Part shown: piece by piece, positions 1-7,603 of the stretch
Layout: each line of letters begins with the position of its first letter
Numbering within the stretch: the stretch's first letter is position 1
Assembly: GCA_040776805.1 (NCBI GenBank)
Contig: JAXGZS010000001.1
Location: 620,001 to 684,000, forward strand
Direction of reading: 5' to 3'
DNA length: 64,000 bases
Origin: UBA7702 sp040776805
Lineage (GTDB): Bacteria; Bacillota; Dehalobacteriia; UBA7702
Translations under genes and position numbers: made by a program
The notes under the pieces: generated by a model
What the model saw: the letters and a program-made list of their open reading frames with translations, nothing else
Database searches by the model: none
Told to the model about the DNA's origin: nothing

Positions 1-1
1 G

Positions 2-214
2 AAAAATAATTACCAGCTGTTGAAAGAAAAACTTTCGGTATTAAGTCCCCTGAACACGCTATCGAGGGGCTACAGCATCTGTATGAAAGATCAAAAGCCG
101 CTGCGCTCCTATGAGGAAGCGGTGGTCGGCGACGATGTCGTCGTTTGCCTCAACAGCGGTTTCTTAAACTGTAGGGTAAACGAAGCGAAGGAGGGTTCCT
201 ACCATGGCAAATAA
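2..214 (+). CDS. xseA: Exodeoxyribonuclease VII large subunit, C-terminal end (partial)
   Basis: Only the last ~70 codons are present; the gene enters from the left edge, reading frame 2. The visible tail contains the LSPLNTLSRGYS stretch that is typical of the XseA C-terminus, followed by the short beta-rich end. XseA is the catalytic large subunit of exonuclease VII, which degrades single-stranded DNA in the cytoplasm together with several copies of XseB. The stop codon at 212-214 lies inside the first codons of xseB, so the two are translationally coupled. Assignment rests on the tail motif and on the adjacent xseB. Confidence 0.9.
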   Translation, partial: KNNYQLLKEKLSVLSPLNTLSRGYSICMKDQKPLRSYEEAVVGDDVVVCLNSGFLNCRVNEAKEGSYHGK

Positions 215-494
215 GAAAAAAGAATTGAGTTTTGAAGAAGCCGTCAAGGAATTGGAACAGACGGTAAAAGGGATGGAAAGTGGCGATCTCGGTCTTGACG
301 AGCTCCTTGCCGACTTTGAAAAAGGCATTGGTTTGCTGCGTCTTTGTGAAAAGAAATTGGCGGAGGCCGAGGGCCGCATCGAAGTGCTGACCAAGGCGGA
401 AACCGTGGCTGTCCCGACCCTTGAAGCGATCCCGGAGGAGGACAACTCCCTGCCGGAGGCGCCTCCGGAAGACGAAGCGAAACTGCCCTTTTAA
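204..494 (+). CDS. xseB: Exodeoxyribonuclease VII small subunit
   Basis: A 96-residue acidic protein. The N-terminal two thirds form the XseB helical hairpin, with the family signature SFEEAVKELEQTVKGMESGD and then LGLDELLADFEKGIGLL. XseB binds the XseA large subunit to make exonuclease VII. The ATG at 204 is preceded by GGAG and overlaps the end of xseA by 11 bases, which indicates tight coupling. The last ~25 residues are a Pro/Glu-rich tail longer than the ~75-80 residue core of many family members. It is the second gene of the xse-isp-dxs operon. Confidence 0.95.
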   Translation: MANKKKELSFEEAVKELEQTVKGMESGDLGLDELLADFEKGIGLLRLCEKKLAEAEGRIEVLTKAETVAVPTLEAIPEEDNSLPEAPPEDEAKLPF

Positions 495-540
495 GAAAAG
501 CTGAGGTAACACAGGCCGTCGACAAAGTCTGATACACGAC

Positions 541-736
541 GAACGCTTTGGCCTACGACAGCTTGAGTACTATTTTGTACACGGCGCAGCCGCAGACCAA
601 AGCGTTCACCGGTCCGACCCTTAACCTTAGGAAAGGCCGAAGGGCTTTCCAAGGATAAGATAGTGTCCTTCGACAGCAAATACCAAGGGTATTTGCCCGA
701 AAAGACGAAGCCTTTCTCGGCAGCCCGTTATCTTAT
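541..736 (+). ncRNA. Unidentified structured RNA candidate between xseB and ispA
   Basis: The 280 bases between xseB and ispA hold two strong inverted-repeat blocks. Block 1 has an 11-bp perfect stem, 541-551 with 597-607, enclosing a small CGGC/GCCG hairpin (582-592). Block 2 is nested: 655-662 pairs with 729-736 (8 bp), 669-673 with 706-710 (5 bp) and 677-683 with 689-695 (7 bp, 5-base loop). A short stem GGAAAG/CTTTCC (630-650) lies between them. I do not recognise a known riboswitch. It could be a small RNA, an mRNA-processing site or a palindromic repeat. Lack of a strong start or U-tract argues against an independent terminator-ended RNA. Confidence 0.35.
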
Positions 737-774
737 AGTCCAAAATCCGCTTACACTGCAGTTTGGAGGTAACC

Positions 775-1653
775 ATGGCCAACGTAGAAGAAATTTTGGC
801 GAACAAATGCATATTGCTGGAGACTTACCTTGCCGGTTGGTCCCGGGGAAAAGGCACTCTGCTCCGGGAGGCGATGAGCTATACATTAGGCAACGGCGGC
901 AAGCGCTTGCGCCCCTCTTTGTTCCTGCTCACCGCCGACCTTTACGGCAAAGACAGTGAAAACCTGCTGCCCTTTGCCGCGGGCCTTGAGATGATCCATA
1001 CCTACTCCTTAATCCATGACGATTTGCCGGCCATGGATAATGATGCTTACCGTCGGGGGAAGCCGACGAATCATAAAGTCTACGGCGAAGGTCAGGCGAT
1101 TTTAGCGGGAGACGCCTTGCTCAGCGAAGCTTTTTATCTGATGGCCTCGTTGAAAGCGACGGAGCCTGCCGAAAGGGTTCTATCCGCTTTGAGCTACGCC
1201 GCGGACTACGCCGGTCTCGGTGGCATGGTCTACGGCCAGAGCCTTGATCTTCTGGGTGAGGAAAAAACGCTGACCGCGAAAGAGTTGCGGCGGATCCACT
1301 ATTATAAAACCGGCGCCTTGCTGAGCCTCACTTTTGTCTGCGGCGCGGTTTTGGGCGGCGCGCCCCAAAGGGATGTAGAGGCCCTTGACCGTTTCGGCCG
1401 TTCCCTCGGTTTGGCCTTTCAGATCACCGATGATATTTTGGATCACGAGGGAACCTTTGCGGAACTGGGAAAACCCATCGGCTCCGATGAAGTCAACGGC
1501 AAAACGACATACATCTCTCTCCTCGGTTTGGCGGGAGCCCGGGAAGCGGGAAAGCAGGCCGTGGCCGAAGCCGTTGGGGAGATCGCCGCTTTATCGGTGG
1601 ACAGCGCTGTATTAAAAGATTTGGGCAATGTGGTATTAAATCGTAAAAAATAG
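775..1653 (+). CDS. ispA: Polyprenyl (farnesyl/geranylgeranyl) diphosphate synthase
   Basis: A 292-residue all-helical trans-prenyltransferase that condenses isopentenyl diphosphate with allylic diphosphates to C15/C20 products. The first Asp-rich motif DDLPAMD is at about 82-88 and the second DDILD at 219-223. The substrate-binding GGKRLRP is near 41-47. The ATG at 775 is chosen because GGAGG ends 5 bases upstream and the homologous region begins there; an upstream TTG at 763 is unlikely. It lies between xseB and the OLE RNA, with dxs further down, so the locus supplies isoprenoid precursors. Chain length cannot be told with certainty from the sequence. Confidence 0.93.
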   Translation: MANVEEILANKCILLETYLAGWSRGKGTLLREAMSYTLGNGGKRLRPSLFLLTADLYGKDSENLLPFAAGLEMIHTYSLIHDDLPAMDNDAYRRGKPTNHKVYGEGQAILAGDALLSEAFYLMASLKATEPAERVLSALSYAADYAGLGGMVYGQSLDLLGEEKTLTAKELRRIHYYKTGALLSLTFVCGAVLGGAPQRDVEALDRFGRSLGLAFQITDDILDHEGTFAELGKPIGSDEVNGKTTYISLLGLAGAREAGKQAVAEAVGEIAALSVDSAVLKDLGNVVLNRKK

Positions 1654-1692
1654 AATTTTTTTTTTTGATTTTTAAAATATTTGGCGGATGAC

Positions 1693-1721
1693 TTGCAAAG
1701 GATGAATAAAAACTGTATAAT
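1693..1721 (+). promoter_or_regulatory. Sigma-A type promoter for OLE RNA
   Basis: TTGCAA at 1693-1698 and a perfect TATAAT at 1716-1721 are separated by 17 bases. This places the transcription start at about 1728-1729, exactly where the closing helix of the OLE RNA begins. It would also supply the oapA-dxs genes downstream. Confidence 0.75.
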
Positions 1722-1728
1722 AATATGG

Positions 1729-2315
1729 AAAACAGGTGATGCGGTATTCTAGTCGGCAAAACTTTGTTTAAAGGCGGGGCTAAAAATCCGTCAAGGGCAT
1801 ATCGATGAAGTTTCTGGTGTTGGCTTCTTACGCCCAGTTTGGGGCTGATGCTGGAAGTTAAGAAAGAGGGGGGAATCCTCAATGGCATGAGGGCTGACCC
1901 TGCTTTCGTGGAGACCCATGACTGTGGGGAACTTTTTTTGGTCGAAAAGGGAACTACGGCTTGGGAGAAGAACCTGTATTCGGGTGAACTGGGTACAGTG
2001 TAGCCTGGCTTGCGTGGTTAAGGTGGAGAAGCAAACATGAAGACGCCGCAGCGGAAAGGGACCAAATTTCTGTTTCGGTATCAAAACCGGTACTGCAAAA
2101 GAGCATAGAACGAAGTGGCGTTGTTGAGGAAAACTCCTAGACCGTTTATTTTTAAGATGCAACGGGGATTAAAGTGCGGACTAAGTGGCAATCCGGTACC
2201 TGATGGATTTTCAAGTAAAGGGAAACCGCCTTTTCGGTGACGAAAAGGTTTGAAAATGGGAAAGCCTTCCGGACCAAAGCCGCAGCGTTTACCCGTTGGG
2301 TTGTCACCTGTTTGA
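1729..2315 (+). ncRNA. ole: OLE RNA (ornate, large, extremophilic RNA)
   Basis: A ~590-base stretch without a convincing gene lies between ispA and an OapA-like membrane protein gene, followed by dxs-tlyA-argR-recN. This is the established genomic position of OLE RNA in Bacillus halodurans and anaerobic Firmicutes. Its ends can pair: 1730-1739 is perfectly complementary to 2304-2313 (10 bp), giving a closing helix, and many internal G/C hairpins are visible. OLE RNA is known to form a membrane ribonucleoprotein with OapA and is linked to cold, alcohol and magnesium stress responses. A covariance search (Rfam OLE) was not run; the call rests on position, size, closing helix and the adjacent protein. 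Confidence 0.87.
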
Positions 2316-2342
2316 TTCACTCTCTTTGATTTGGAGTTTGTT

Positions 2343-2927
2343 TTGAAAAACAGAAAAAACGAACGAAAAAGTAAAGGTACATTGAGACACATCCTCATTG
2401 TGTTTTCAGGTACCTTTTTTTGTGCCACGCTGGTCAGCGTGGGCACCAACGCCGCGGCGGCAAGTCTGAAACCGATCTTTCTCGTGTTTCTCCTGCTGCT
2501 CACGGTCATCGCCGTCGGCGTGCTTTTTGATGTCATCGGCGTTGCCGCGGTGGGGGCGAACATCGTACCCTGTAATGCCAGAGCCGCGCGAAAAGCCCCC
2601 GGTGCCGCCGTGACCTTGAAACTATTGAAAAAAGCCAATGTCGTGGCGAATTTCTGCTGCGATGTGGTGGGTGATATTTGCGGTATTGTCTCAGGGGCTC
2701 TGGGCGCCACTTTGGTGGTGATCATCGGGGAGACCGTCCTCGATACCGTACTCATTTCGGCGCTCATGGCCGGGATGGTTTCGGCGCTGACCGTGGGGGG
2801 TAAGGCCGCCATGAAGGGGGTCGCCATCCGTTATGCCGACCGGATTATGGAAACCGTGGGGATCATCCTTGATTATAAAAACTGGAACAGGCTGTTTTCC
2901 GCGAAAAGGAAAACAGAGGGAGATTGA
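2343..2927 (+). CDS. oapA: OLE-associated membrane protein OapA
   Basis: A 194-residue protein with a basic N-terminus and about four hydrophobic segments (roughly residues 15-35, 40-65, 110-135 and 135-155). It carries the FDVIGVAAVGAN and CCDVVGDICGIVSGA stretches that recall the CNNM/CorB-type (DUF21-like) magnesium transporter fold, which explains why relatives are sometimes labelled Mg/Co transporter. It follows the OLE RNA directly and precedes dxs by one base, as OapA does. The family is known to tether OLE RNA to the membrane. I choose the TTG at 2343 because GGAG (2333-2336) sits 6 bases upstream; the TTG at 2331 has no such site. Confidence 0.85.
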   Translation: MKNRKNERKSKGTLRHILIVFSGTFFCATLVSVGTNAAAASLKPIFLVFLLLLTVIAVGVLFDVIGVAAVGANIVPCNARAARKAPGAAVTLKLLKKANVVANFCCDVVGDICGIVSGALGATLVVIIGETVLDTVLISALMAGMVSALTVGGKAAMKGVAIRYADRIMETVGIILDYKNWNRLFSAKRKTEGD

Positions 2928-2928
2928 T

Positions 2929-4800
2929 ATGACATATTTGGAGCGCGTCAACGATCCTGCCGATATTAAAAAATTAAACGGTGACGAAGTGCTGCTCCTC
3001 GCCGAAGAAGTGCGCAGCTTTATGGTGGAACAGGTGGCGAAAACCGGCGGCCACCTCGCGCCCAGTCTCGGCGTGGTGGATTTGGTGGTGGCCATGTGCC
3101 GCGTCTTTGATTTTGCCAAAGACCGGGTTGTTTTCGATGTGGGCCATCAAAGCTACGCTTTTAAGATTCTCACCGGGCGCAAAGAAGCCTTTGCCACGCT
3201 GCGCCAATGGGGCGGACTCAGCGGTTTCCCCAAAGGTGAGGAAAGCCCTTACGATGCTTTTGACACGGGACACAGCAGCACGTCTGTTTCCGCGGCCTTG
3301 GGCCTTGCCGTGGCCAGGGACTTAAAGGGCGAGGACTATCGGGTGATTGCCGTCATCGGCGACGGCGCTTTGACCGGCGGCATGGCCTACGAGGCTATGA
3401 ATAACGCCGGCAGCCGGGAAGAGGATCTGATTGTGATTTTAAACGATAATCAGATGTCGATTTCCCGGAACGTCGGCGCCATGGCCAACTACCTGACCAG
3501 GGTCAGAACAGGGCCCAATTACAGCCGCCATAAGCAGAAAGCCAAAAAGATTTTGAAACGTACCAGCGGCGGCACGAAGCTTTTAAGCGGTCTGCGCCGA
3601 ATCCGCGACAGCATCAAATACCTGATGGTGCAGGGGATGTTTTTTGAAGAAATGGGCTTTACCTATTTGGGACCCATCGACGGCCACGACATGGAAGCCA
3701 TTGAGCGGCACCTGCGTTACTGTAAAAACGTGAGAGGACCGGTATTGCTTCATGTTTTGACCAAAAAGGGGAAAGGCTATTCCTATGCCGAAAGCCAACC
3801 CGACCAATTTCACGGCATCGCCCCCTTTGATCCTCAGAGCGGGAAATTGCTTTTCCCGGCCTCGGCCAAGTGTTTCAGCAAAGCCTTCGGGGAAAAACTC
3901 TGTGATCTCGCCGCTTTGGATCAGCGTATTTTGGCCATCACCGCCGCCATGCCCGGGGGAACGGGTTTAAAACCCTTCGCGGAAAAGTACCGCGAGCGCT
4001 TTTTCGATGTCGGCATCGCCGAACCCCATGCCGTGACCTACGCGGCGGGGCTGGCGAAAAACGGCATGAAGCCGTGTTTTGCCGTGTACTCCTCTTTTTT
4101 GCAACGGAGTATCGATCAGATCTATCATGATGTCTGCCTGCAAAAACTGCCGGTGGTTTTCGGCATTGACCGTGCCGGTGTCGTCGGCGAAGACGGCGAA
4201 ACCCATCAGGGCATTTACGACATTGCGCTCCTTCGGGAGCTGCCTTATTTGACGCTGTTGGCTCCCTCCACGGAAAAAGAACTCGGGGAAATGCTCACCT
4301 ACGCCTTTGCCCTCCATGCCCCCTGCGCTTTGCGTTATCCCAAAGGCCCCATGTCCTCCTGGGATTTGGATTTCACCCATCAGCCCTTAATCGCGGGACA
4401 AGGGGAAATGGTCAAAGAAGGTAAAGACGTTTTGTTGCTGTCCCTGGGTATGATGATGGAGGAAGCGATCAAGGCCCGGGAAATTTTGAAAGATAGCGGC
4501 ATCGACGCCGGAATCTTTAATCCCCGTTTCATCAAACCCCTGAACCAAGAGGACATCCTAAAGCTTGCCCGCACCTACCCCTATTTTGTGACCATCGAAG
4601 ATCACGTTTTAAGCGGCGGTTTCGGTTCCGCCATCGGAGAAGTGCTGCACCGTGGTGACGCCGCGATCAAACTGAAAGCCATCGGTTTGCCCGACGAAGC
4701 CATTCCCCAGGGCCATCGCGACGAAGTTTTGGCTCACTACGGTCTGTCCGCCGCCGGGATTGCCGCAACGGTACTGGCCTTTGTGGGGCGGAAACCATGA
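2929..4800 (+). CDS. dxs: 1-Deoxy-D-xylulose-5-phosphate synthase
   Basis: A 623-residue thiamine-diphosphate transketolase-like enzyme that condenses pyruvate and glyceraldehyde 3-phosphate in the first step of the MEP isoprenoid pathway. The N-terminal TPP domain shows HQSYAHK-like HQSYAFKILTGR and the GDGALTGGMAYEAMNNAG metal/TPP motif; the central pyrimidine domain has FFDVGIAEPHAVTYAAGLA; the C-terminal transketolase domain ends the protein. Length is normal (~620). The ATG at 2929 follows GGGAGA and begins one base after the oapA stop. Its neighbours ispA and oapA make this an isoprenoid plus OLE operon. Confidence 0.97.
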   Translation: MTYLERVNDPADIKKLNGDEVLLLAEEVRSFMVEQVAKTGGHLAPSLGVVDLVVAMCRVFDFAKDRVVFDVGHQSYAFKILTGRKEAFATLRQWGGLSGFPKGEESPYDAFDTGHSSTSVSAALGLAVARDLKGEDYRVIAVIGDGALTGGMAYEAMNNAGSREEDLIVILNDNQMSISRNVGAMANYLTRVRTGPNYSRHKQKAKKILKRTSGGTKLLSGLRRIRDSIKYLMVQGMFFEEMGFTYLGPIDGHDMEAIERHLRYCKNVRGPVLLHVLTKKGKGYSYAESQPDQFHGIAPFDPQSGKLLFPASAKCFSKAFGEKLCDLAALDQRILAITAAMPGGTGLKPFAEKYRERFFDVGIAEPHAVTYAAGLAKNGMKPCFAVYSSFLQRSIDQIYHDVCLQKLPVVFGIDRAGVVGEDGETHQGIYDIALLRELPYLTLLAPSTEKELGEMLTYAFALHAPCALRYPKGPMSSWDLDFTHQPLIAGQGEMVKEGKDVLLLSLGMMMEEAIKAREILKDSGIDAGIFNPRFIKPLNQEDILKLARTYPYFVTIEDHVLSGGFGSAIGEVLHRGDAAIKLKAIGLPDEAIPQGHRDEVLAHYGLSAAGIAATVLAFVGRKP

Positions 4801-5588
4801 AAAAACGCTTGGATCTACTTTTATTGGAGCGAAACCTCTTCGCCTCCCGGGAAAAAGCCCGGACGGCGATTATGACCGGGCGCGTGATCATCGAGGGCAG
4901 AAAAGAAACGAAAGCCGGTACCATGGTGGCGGAAGACGCGAACATCGAAGTGTGCGGCCATGATTTACCTTATGTCAGCCGGGGCGGTCTCAAATTGGCA
5001 AAAGCCATCACCGCTTTCGGTCTTGCTTTCGGTGATCGGGTCATTCTCGACATCGGCGCTTCCACCGGCGGTTTTACCGACTGCGCGCTCCAGCACGGGG
5101 CACGGAAGGTCTATGCGGTGGATGTCGGTTATGCCCAGCTGGCCTGGTCTTTAAGGAGCGACGACCGAGTCGTCGTTTTGGAAAAAGTCAACGCCCGCTA
5201 TCTGACGGCGCAACAGGTGCCGGAAAAAGTGGATTTCATCACCATTGACGCTTCCTTCATTTCCCTGAAAAAGCTGATTCCTCCCTTGGCGGACTTTTTA
5301 ACAGAGGACGGCGCCTTTGTGGCGTTGATCAAACCACAGTTTGAGGCAGGCAGGGAACAGGTCGGCAAAAAAGGCGTGGTGCGGGATCCCGCTGTCCACC
5401 GTGAAGTGCTGCGCGACTTATGCGCCTTTTTTCAGGAAAACGGATGGTATGTCCACGGTCTGACTTTTTCGCCGGTGAAAGGCCCCGAAGGCAACAGGGA
5501 ATACCTCGTTTTGCTGAAAGCGGAAAAAAGTTCTTTTGCGGTGGTGGAAATGGATCAAATCGTGGCGGAAGCCTTCGCATGTATTTGA
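4797..5588 (+). CDS. tlyA: TlyA family rRNA 2'-O-methyltransferase (hemolysin-like)
   Basis: A 263-residue protein with an N-terminal S4 RNA-binding domain (about 1-60, beginning MKKRLDLLLLERN) and a FtsJ/RrmJ-like methyltransferase domain with the SAM-binding DIGASTGGFTDCAL and a K-D-K-E type catalytic set (for example ITIDASFISLKK). TlyA enzymes methylate ribose in 16S and/or 23S rRNA; hemolysin naming is historical. It overlaps the end of dxs by 4 bases (ATGA), so it is translationally coupled. Its place after dxs and before nadK-argR-recN is standard in Firmicutes. Confidence 0.93.
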   Translation: MKKRLDLLLLERNLFASREKARTAIMTGRVIIEGRKETKAGTMVAEDANIEVCGHDLPYVSRGGLKLAKAITAFGLAFGDRVILDIGASTGGFTDCALQHGARKVYAVDVGYAQLAWSLRSDDRVVVLEKVNARYLTAQQVPEKVDFITIDASFISLKKLIPPLADFLTEDGAFVALIKPQFEAGREQVGKKGVVRDPAVHREVLRDLCAFFQENGWYVHGLTFSPVKGPEGNREYLVLLKAEKSSFAVVEMDQIVAEAFACI

Positions 5589-5666
5589 AAATATTGAAAT
5601 AATATACATTTAGCTATTTACAGCAGGGCGATAATATTGTATATTTAATAATAGAGGTATTGCGAA

Positions 5667-6527
5667 ATGAAGAGAATCGGCGTGCTTGCCAATTTCAAAC
5701 GTAATGTGGAAGCGGTGCGGCAGAACGTAATTTCCTGGCTTCTCGCAGAAAATGCGGAAGTGATTACCCCCGAGGCTGCCTATAATGTGGTGGATCAGGA
5801 ATTCCTCCATGATTTCCTAAGCGATAAGGGTAAGACTTGTGACGGTCTGCTTGTGCTGGGCGGCGACGGAACGATGCTTTCGGTGGCACGGCAGGCGGCT
5901 TTTTTTTCGATACCGATCATTGGCATCAATCTGGGGCACGTCGGCTTTTTGGCGGAAATCGAGCCCCACGGACAGCAGCTTTACCAATCCCTGCGCCGTC
6001 TGATCGACGACGACTTTGCCTTGGAGCACCGTATGATGCTGAAAGTCAAGGTGTTCAGAGAAGGAGATCTGTTTCAGGAATACCATTGTCTGAACGATTG
6101 TGTTGTCATTAAAAACACCAGCTACGGGCTGATCCATCTTACCGCCTATATCGATGAAAAATCGTATTTGTCCTATAAGGGCGATGGCCTGATCGTGTCC
6201 ACGCCCACGGGAGCATCGGGATATTCCCTCTCGGCTGGAGGCCCCTTGGTTTCCCCGGAGATGGAGGCGATGATCTTAACACCCATTGCGGCGCACTGTT
6301 TATACTGCCGCTCCCTTGTGATCAGCGCCGACCGCACCGTGATGATGGAAGCGGATATTTCAGAAATCGGCGGCAGCCTCTGCATTGACGGCAGAACTTC
6401 TGTTTTGAAACTTGTCGAGGGCGACCGCGTTACGATTACAAGATCGGAATTGGTGACGGACTTTATCCGTCTGAACGATAAATCTTATTTCCACGTGCTC
6501 AACGAAAAGTTGAGGGAAAGAGCGTGA
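5667..6527 (+). CDS. nadK: NAD kinase
   Basis: A 286-residue enzyme that phosphorylates NAD to NADP. It has the GGDGTMLSVAR nucleotide-binding motif near residues 65-75, the LGHVGFLAEI stretch, and the GDGLIVSTPTGASGYSLSAGGP loop. The conserved NE pair appears as ND in CLNDCVVIK, a conservative variation. Start is the ATG at 5667, 78 bases after tlyA; the gap is AT-rich. The stop overlaps the ATG of the next gene by 4 bases, so the operon continues. Confidence 0.95.
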   Translation: MKRIGVLANFKRNVEAVRQNVISWLLAENAEVITPEAAYNVVDQEFLHDFLSDKGKTCDGLLVLGGDGTMLSVARQAAFFSIPIIGINLGHVGFLAEIEPHGQQLYQSLRRLIDDDFALEHRMMLKVKVFREGDLFQEYHCLNDCVVIKNTSYGLIHLTAYIDEKSYLSYKGDGLIVSTPTGASGYSLSAGGPLVSPEMEAMILTPIAAHCLYCRSLVISADRTVMMEADISEIGGSLCIDGRTSVLKLVEGDRVTITRSELVTDFIRLNDKSYFHVLNEKLRERA

Positions 6528-7150
6528 TGGAACTTGTGCGGCCTGTCTGTGCCATGATTCACGGGGAGGCAAAAAAATTGCTTTATCCCGGCGCCGTCGC
6601 CATTGACGCGACAATGGGCAATGGGGAAGACGCGGCATTTTTGTGTGAAGCCGTCGGCGCAGACGGCAAAGTATATGCATTTGATGTACAGGACGACGCC
6701 ATCGAAGAGACGCGGCGCCGTCTGGAAAAAGTGGGTCTTTTGGACCGTGTTGTGCTCATCAAAGACGGTCACGAAAACATCCGCGAATACGTAAAAGAGG
6801 CCGTCGATGTGGCCGTGTTCAACCTGGGTTACCTGCCCGGCGGCGATCATGCCATCACGACTTTGGCCACTACGACAGTGCGGGCCATGGGGGAATGCCT
6901 TGCCCTGTTGAAAGAAGAAGGCGCTGTGTTCTTAGGGCTTTATTGGGGACATCAAAACGGGGCGGAGGAGAAGAAAGCAGTCGAGACGTTTTTGACGACG
7001 CTGTCTCCTGCCCATTGGGCGATTGCGGAAACAAGGTTTCCCAACCGCGAAAAGGCGCCGCTTTTTATTGAAATTCAGAAAAAGAGGTATGGTTATGGGA
7101 ACAAAAGCATCCAGACAGAAGATGATTCAGAAAATAATCGAAAAAGATGA
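6524..7150 (+). CDS. mnmM: SAM-dependent methyltransferase, YtqB/MnmM family
   Basis: A 208-residue class I methyltransferase. Motif I is DATMGNGEDAAFLCE, motif II VYAFDVQDDAI, and the family-specific NLGYLPGGDHAITTLATTT follows. YtqB/MnmM proteins are known to methylate 5-aminomethyluridine at the tRNA wobble base. The C-terminus extends ~15 residues past the usual end and overlaps argR by 56 bases in another frame. It overlaps nadK by 4 bases. The exact substrate is inferred from family membership. Confidence 0.88.
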   Translation: MMELVRPVCAMIHGEAKKLLYPGAVAIDATMGNGEDAAFLCEAVGADGKVYAFDVQDDAIEETRRRLEKVGLLDRVVLIKDGHENIREYVKEAVDVAVFNLGYLPGGDHAITTLATTTVRAMGECLALLKEEGAVFLGLYWGHQNGAEEKKAVETFLTTLSPAHWAIAETRFPNREKAPLFIEIQKKRYGYGNKSIQTEDDSENNRKR

Positions 7151-7553
7151 AATCGGGACACAGTTTGAATTGGCGGAACGCCTGAAGCAGCACGGTTTTA
7201 ATGTGACCCAGGCGACGGTTTCCCGGGATATCAAAGAGATTGGCTTGATCAAAATTCCCGTTGAGGGTAATTTTTCCAAATATAGTATGCCAGTGAATAT
7301 TTCCGTTGGTAATATCGCCGAGCGTATGCGCCGCATGTTTATTGATAACGCTGTATCCATTGATAACGCGGAAAATCTTGTGGTCATCAAAACCCTGCCC
7401 GGCACGGCCCAGGGGCTTGCCGCTTGCCTGGATCAGTGCGGCTGGCAGGAACTTGTGGGCTGCATTGCCGGGGATGATACCATCTTAATTATCATCAAAG
7501 AAAAAATGCTGGTAAACGGCATCATCTCCCGCTTTGAAGCATTAATGAACTAA
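7095..7553 (+). CDS. argR: Arginine repressor
   Basis: A 152-residue ArgR/AhrC protein. The N-terminal winged helix (about 1-70) contains QATVSRDIKEIGLIKIP; the C-terminal hexamerisation and arginine-binding domain contains NLVVIKTLPGTAQGLAACLDQ and AGDDTILII. It senses arginine and represses biosynthesis genes or activates catabolic ones. I choose the ATG at 7095 because GAGG (7084-7087) lies 7 bases upstream; the in-frame ATG at 7089 is too close. In Firmicutes argR is routinely placed just ahead of recN, as here. Confidence 0.95.
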   Translation: MGTKASRQKMIQKIIEKDEIGTQFELAERLKQHGFNVTQATVSRDIKEIGLIKIPVEGNFSKYSMPVNISVGNIAERMRRMFIDNAVSIDNAENLVVIKTLPGTAQGLAACLDQCGWQELVGCIAGDDTILIIIKEKMLVNGIISRFEALMN

Positions 7554-7603
7554 AAAACTAAAGAACTGATCGCCCAAAGGATGGCTGCGAAATGGAGACC
7601 GCC

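Noticed and set aside
1791..2162. Minus-strand reading frame of 123 codons inside the OLE region
   Set aside because: Low-complexity composition, no ribosome binding site, and it lies fully within the structured RNA; treated as a chance frame.
2081..2827. 248-codon minus-strand frame opposite oapA
   Set aside because: Pro/Thr/Ala-rich shadow of a membrane protein gene on the other strand; no start signal or family wording.
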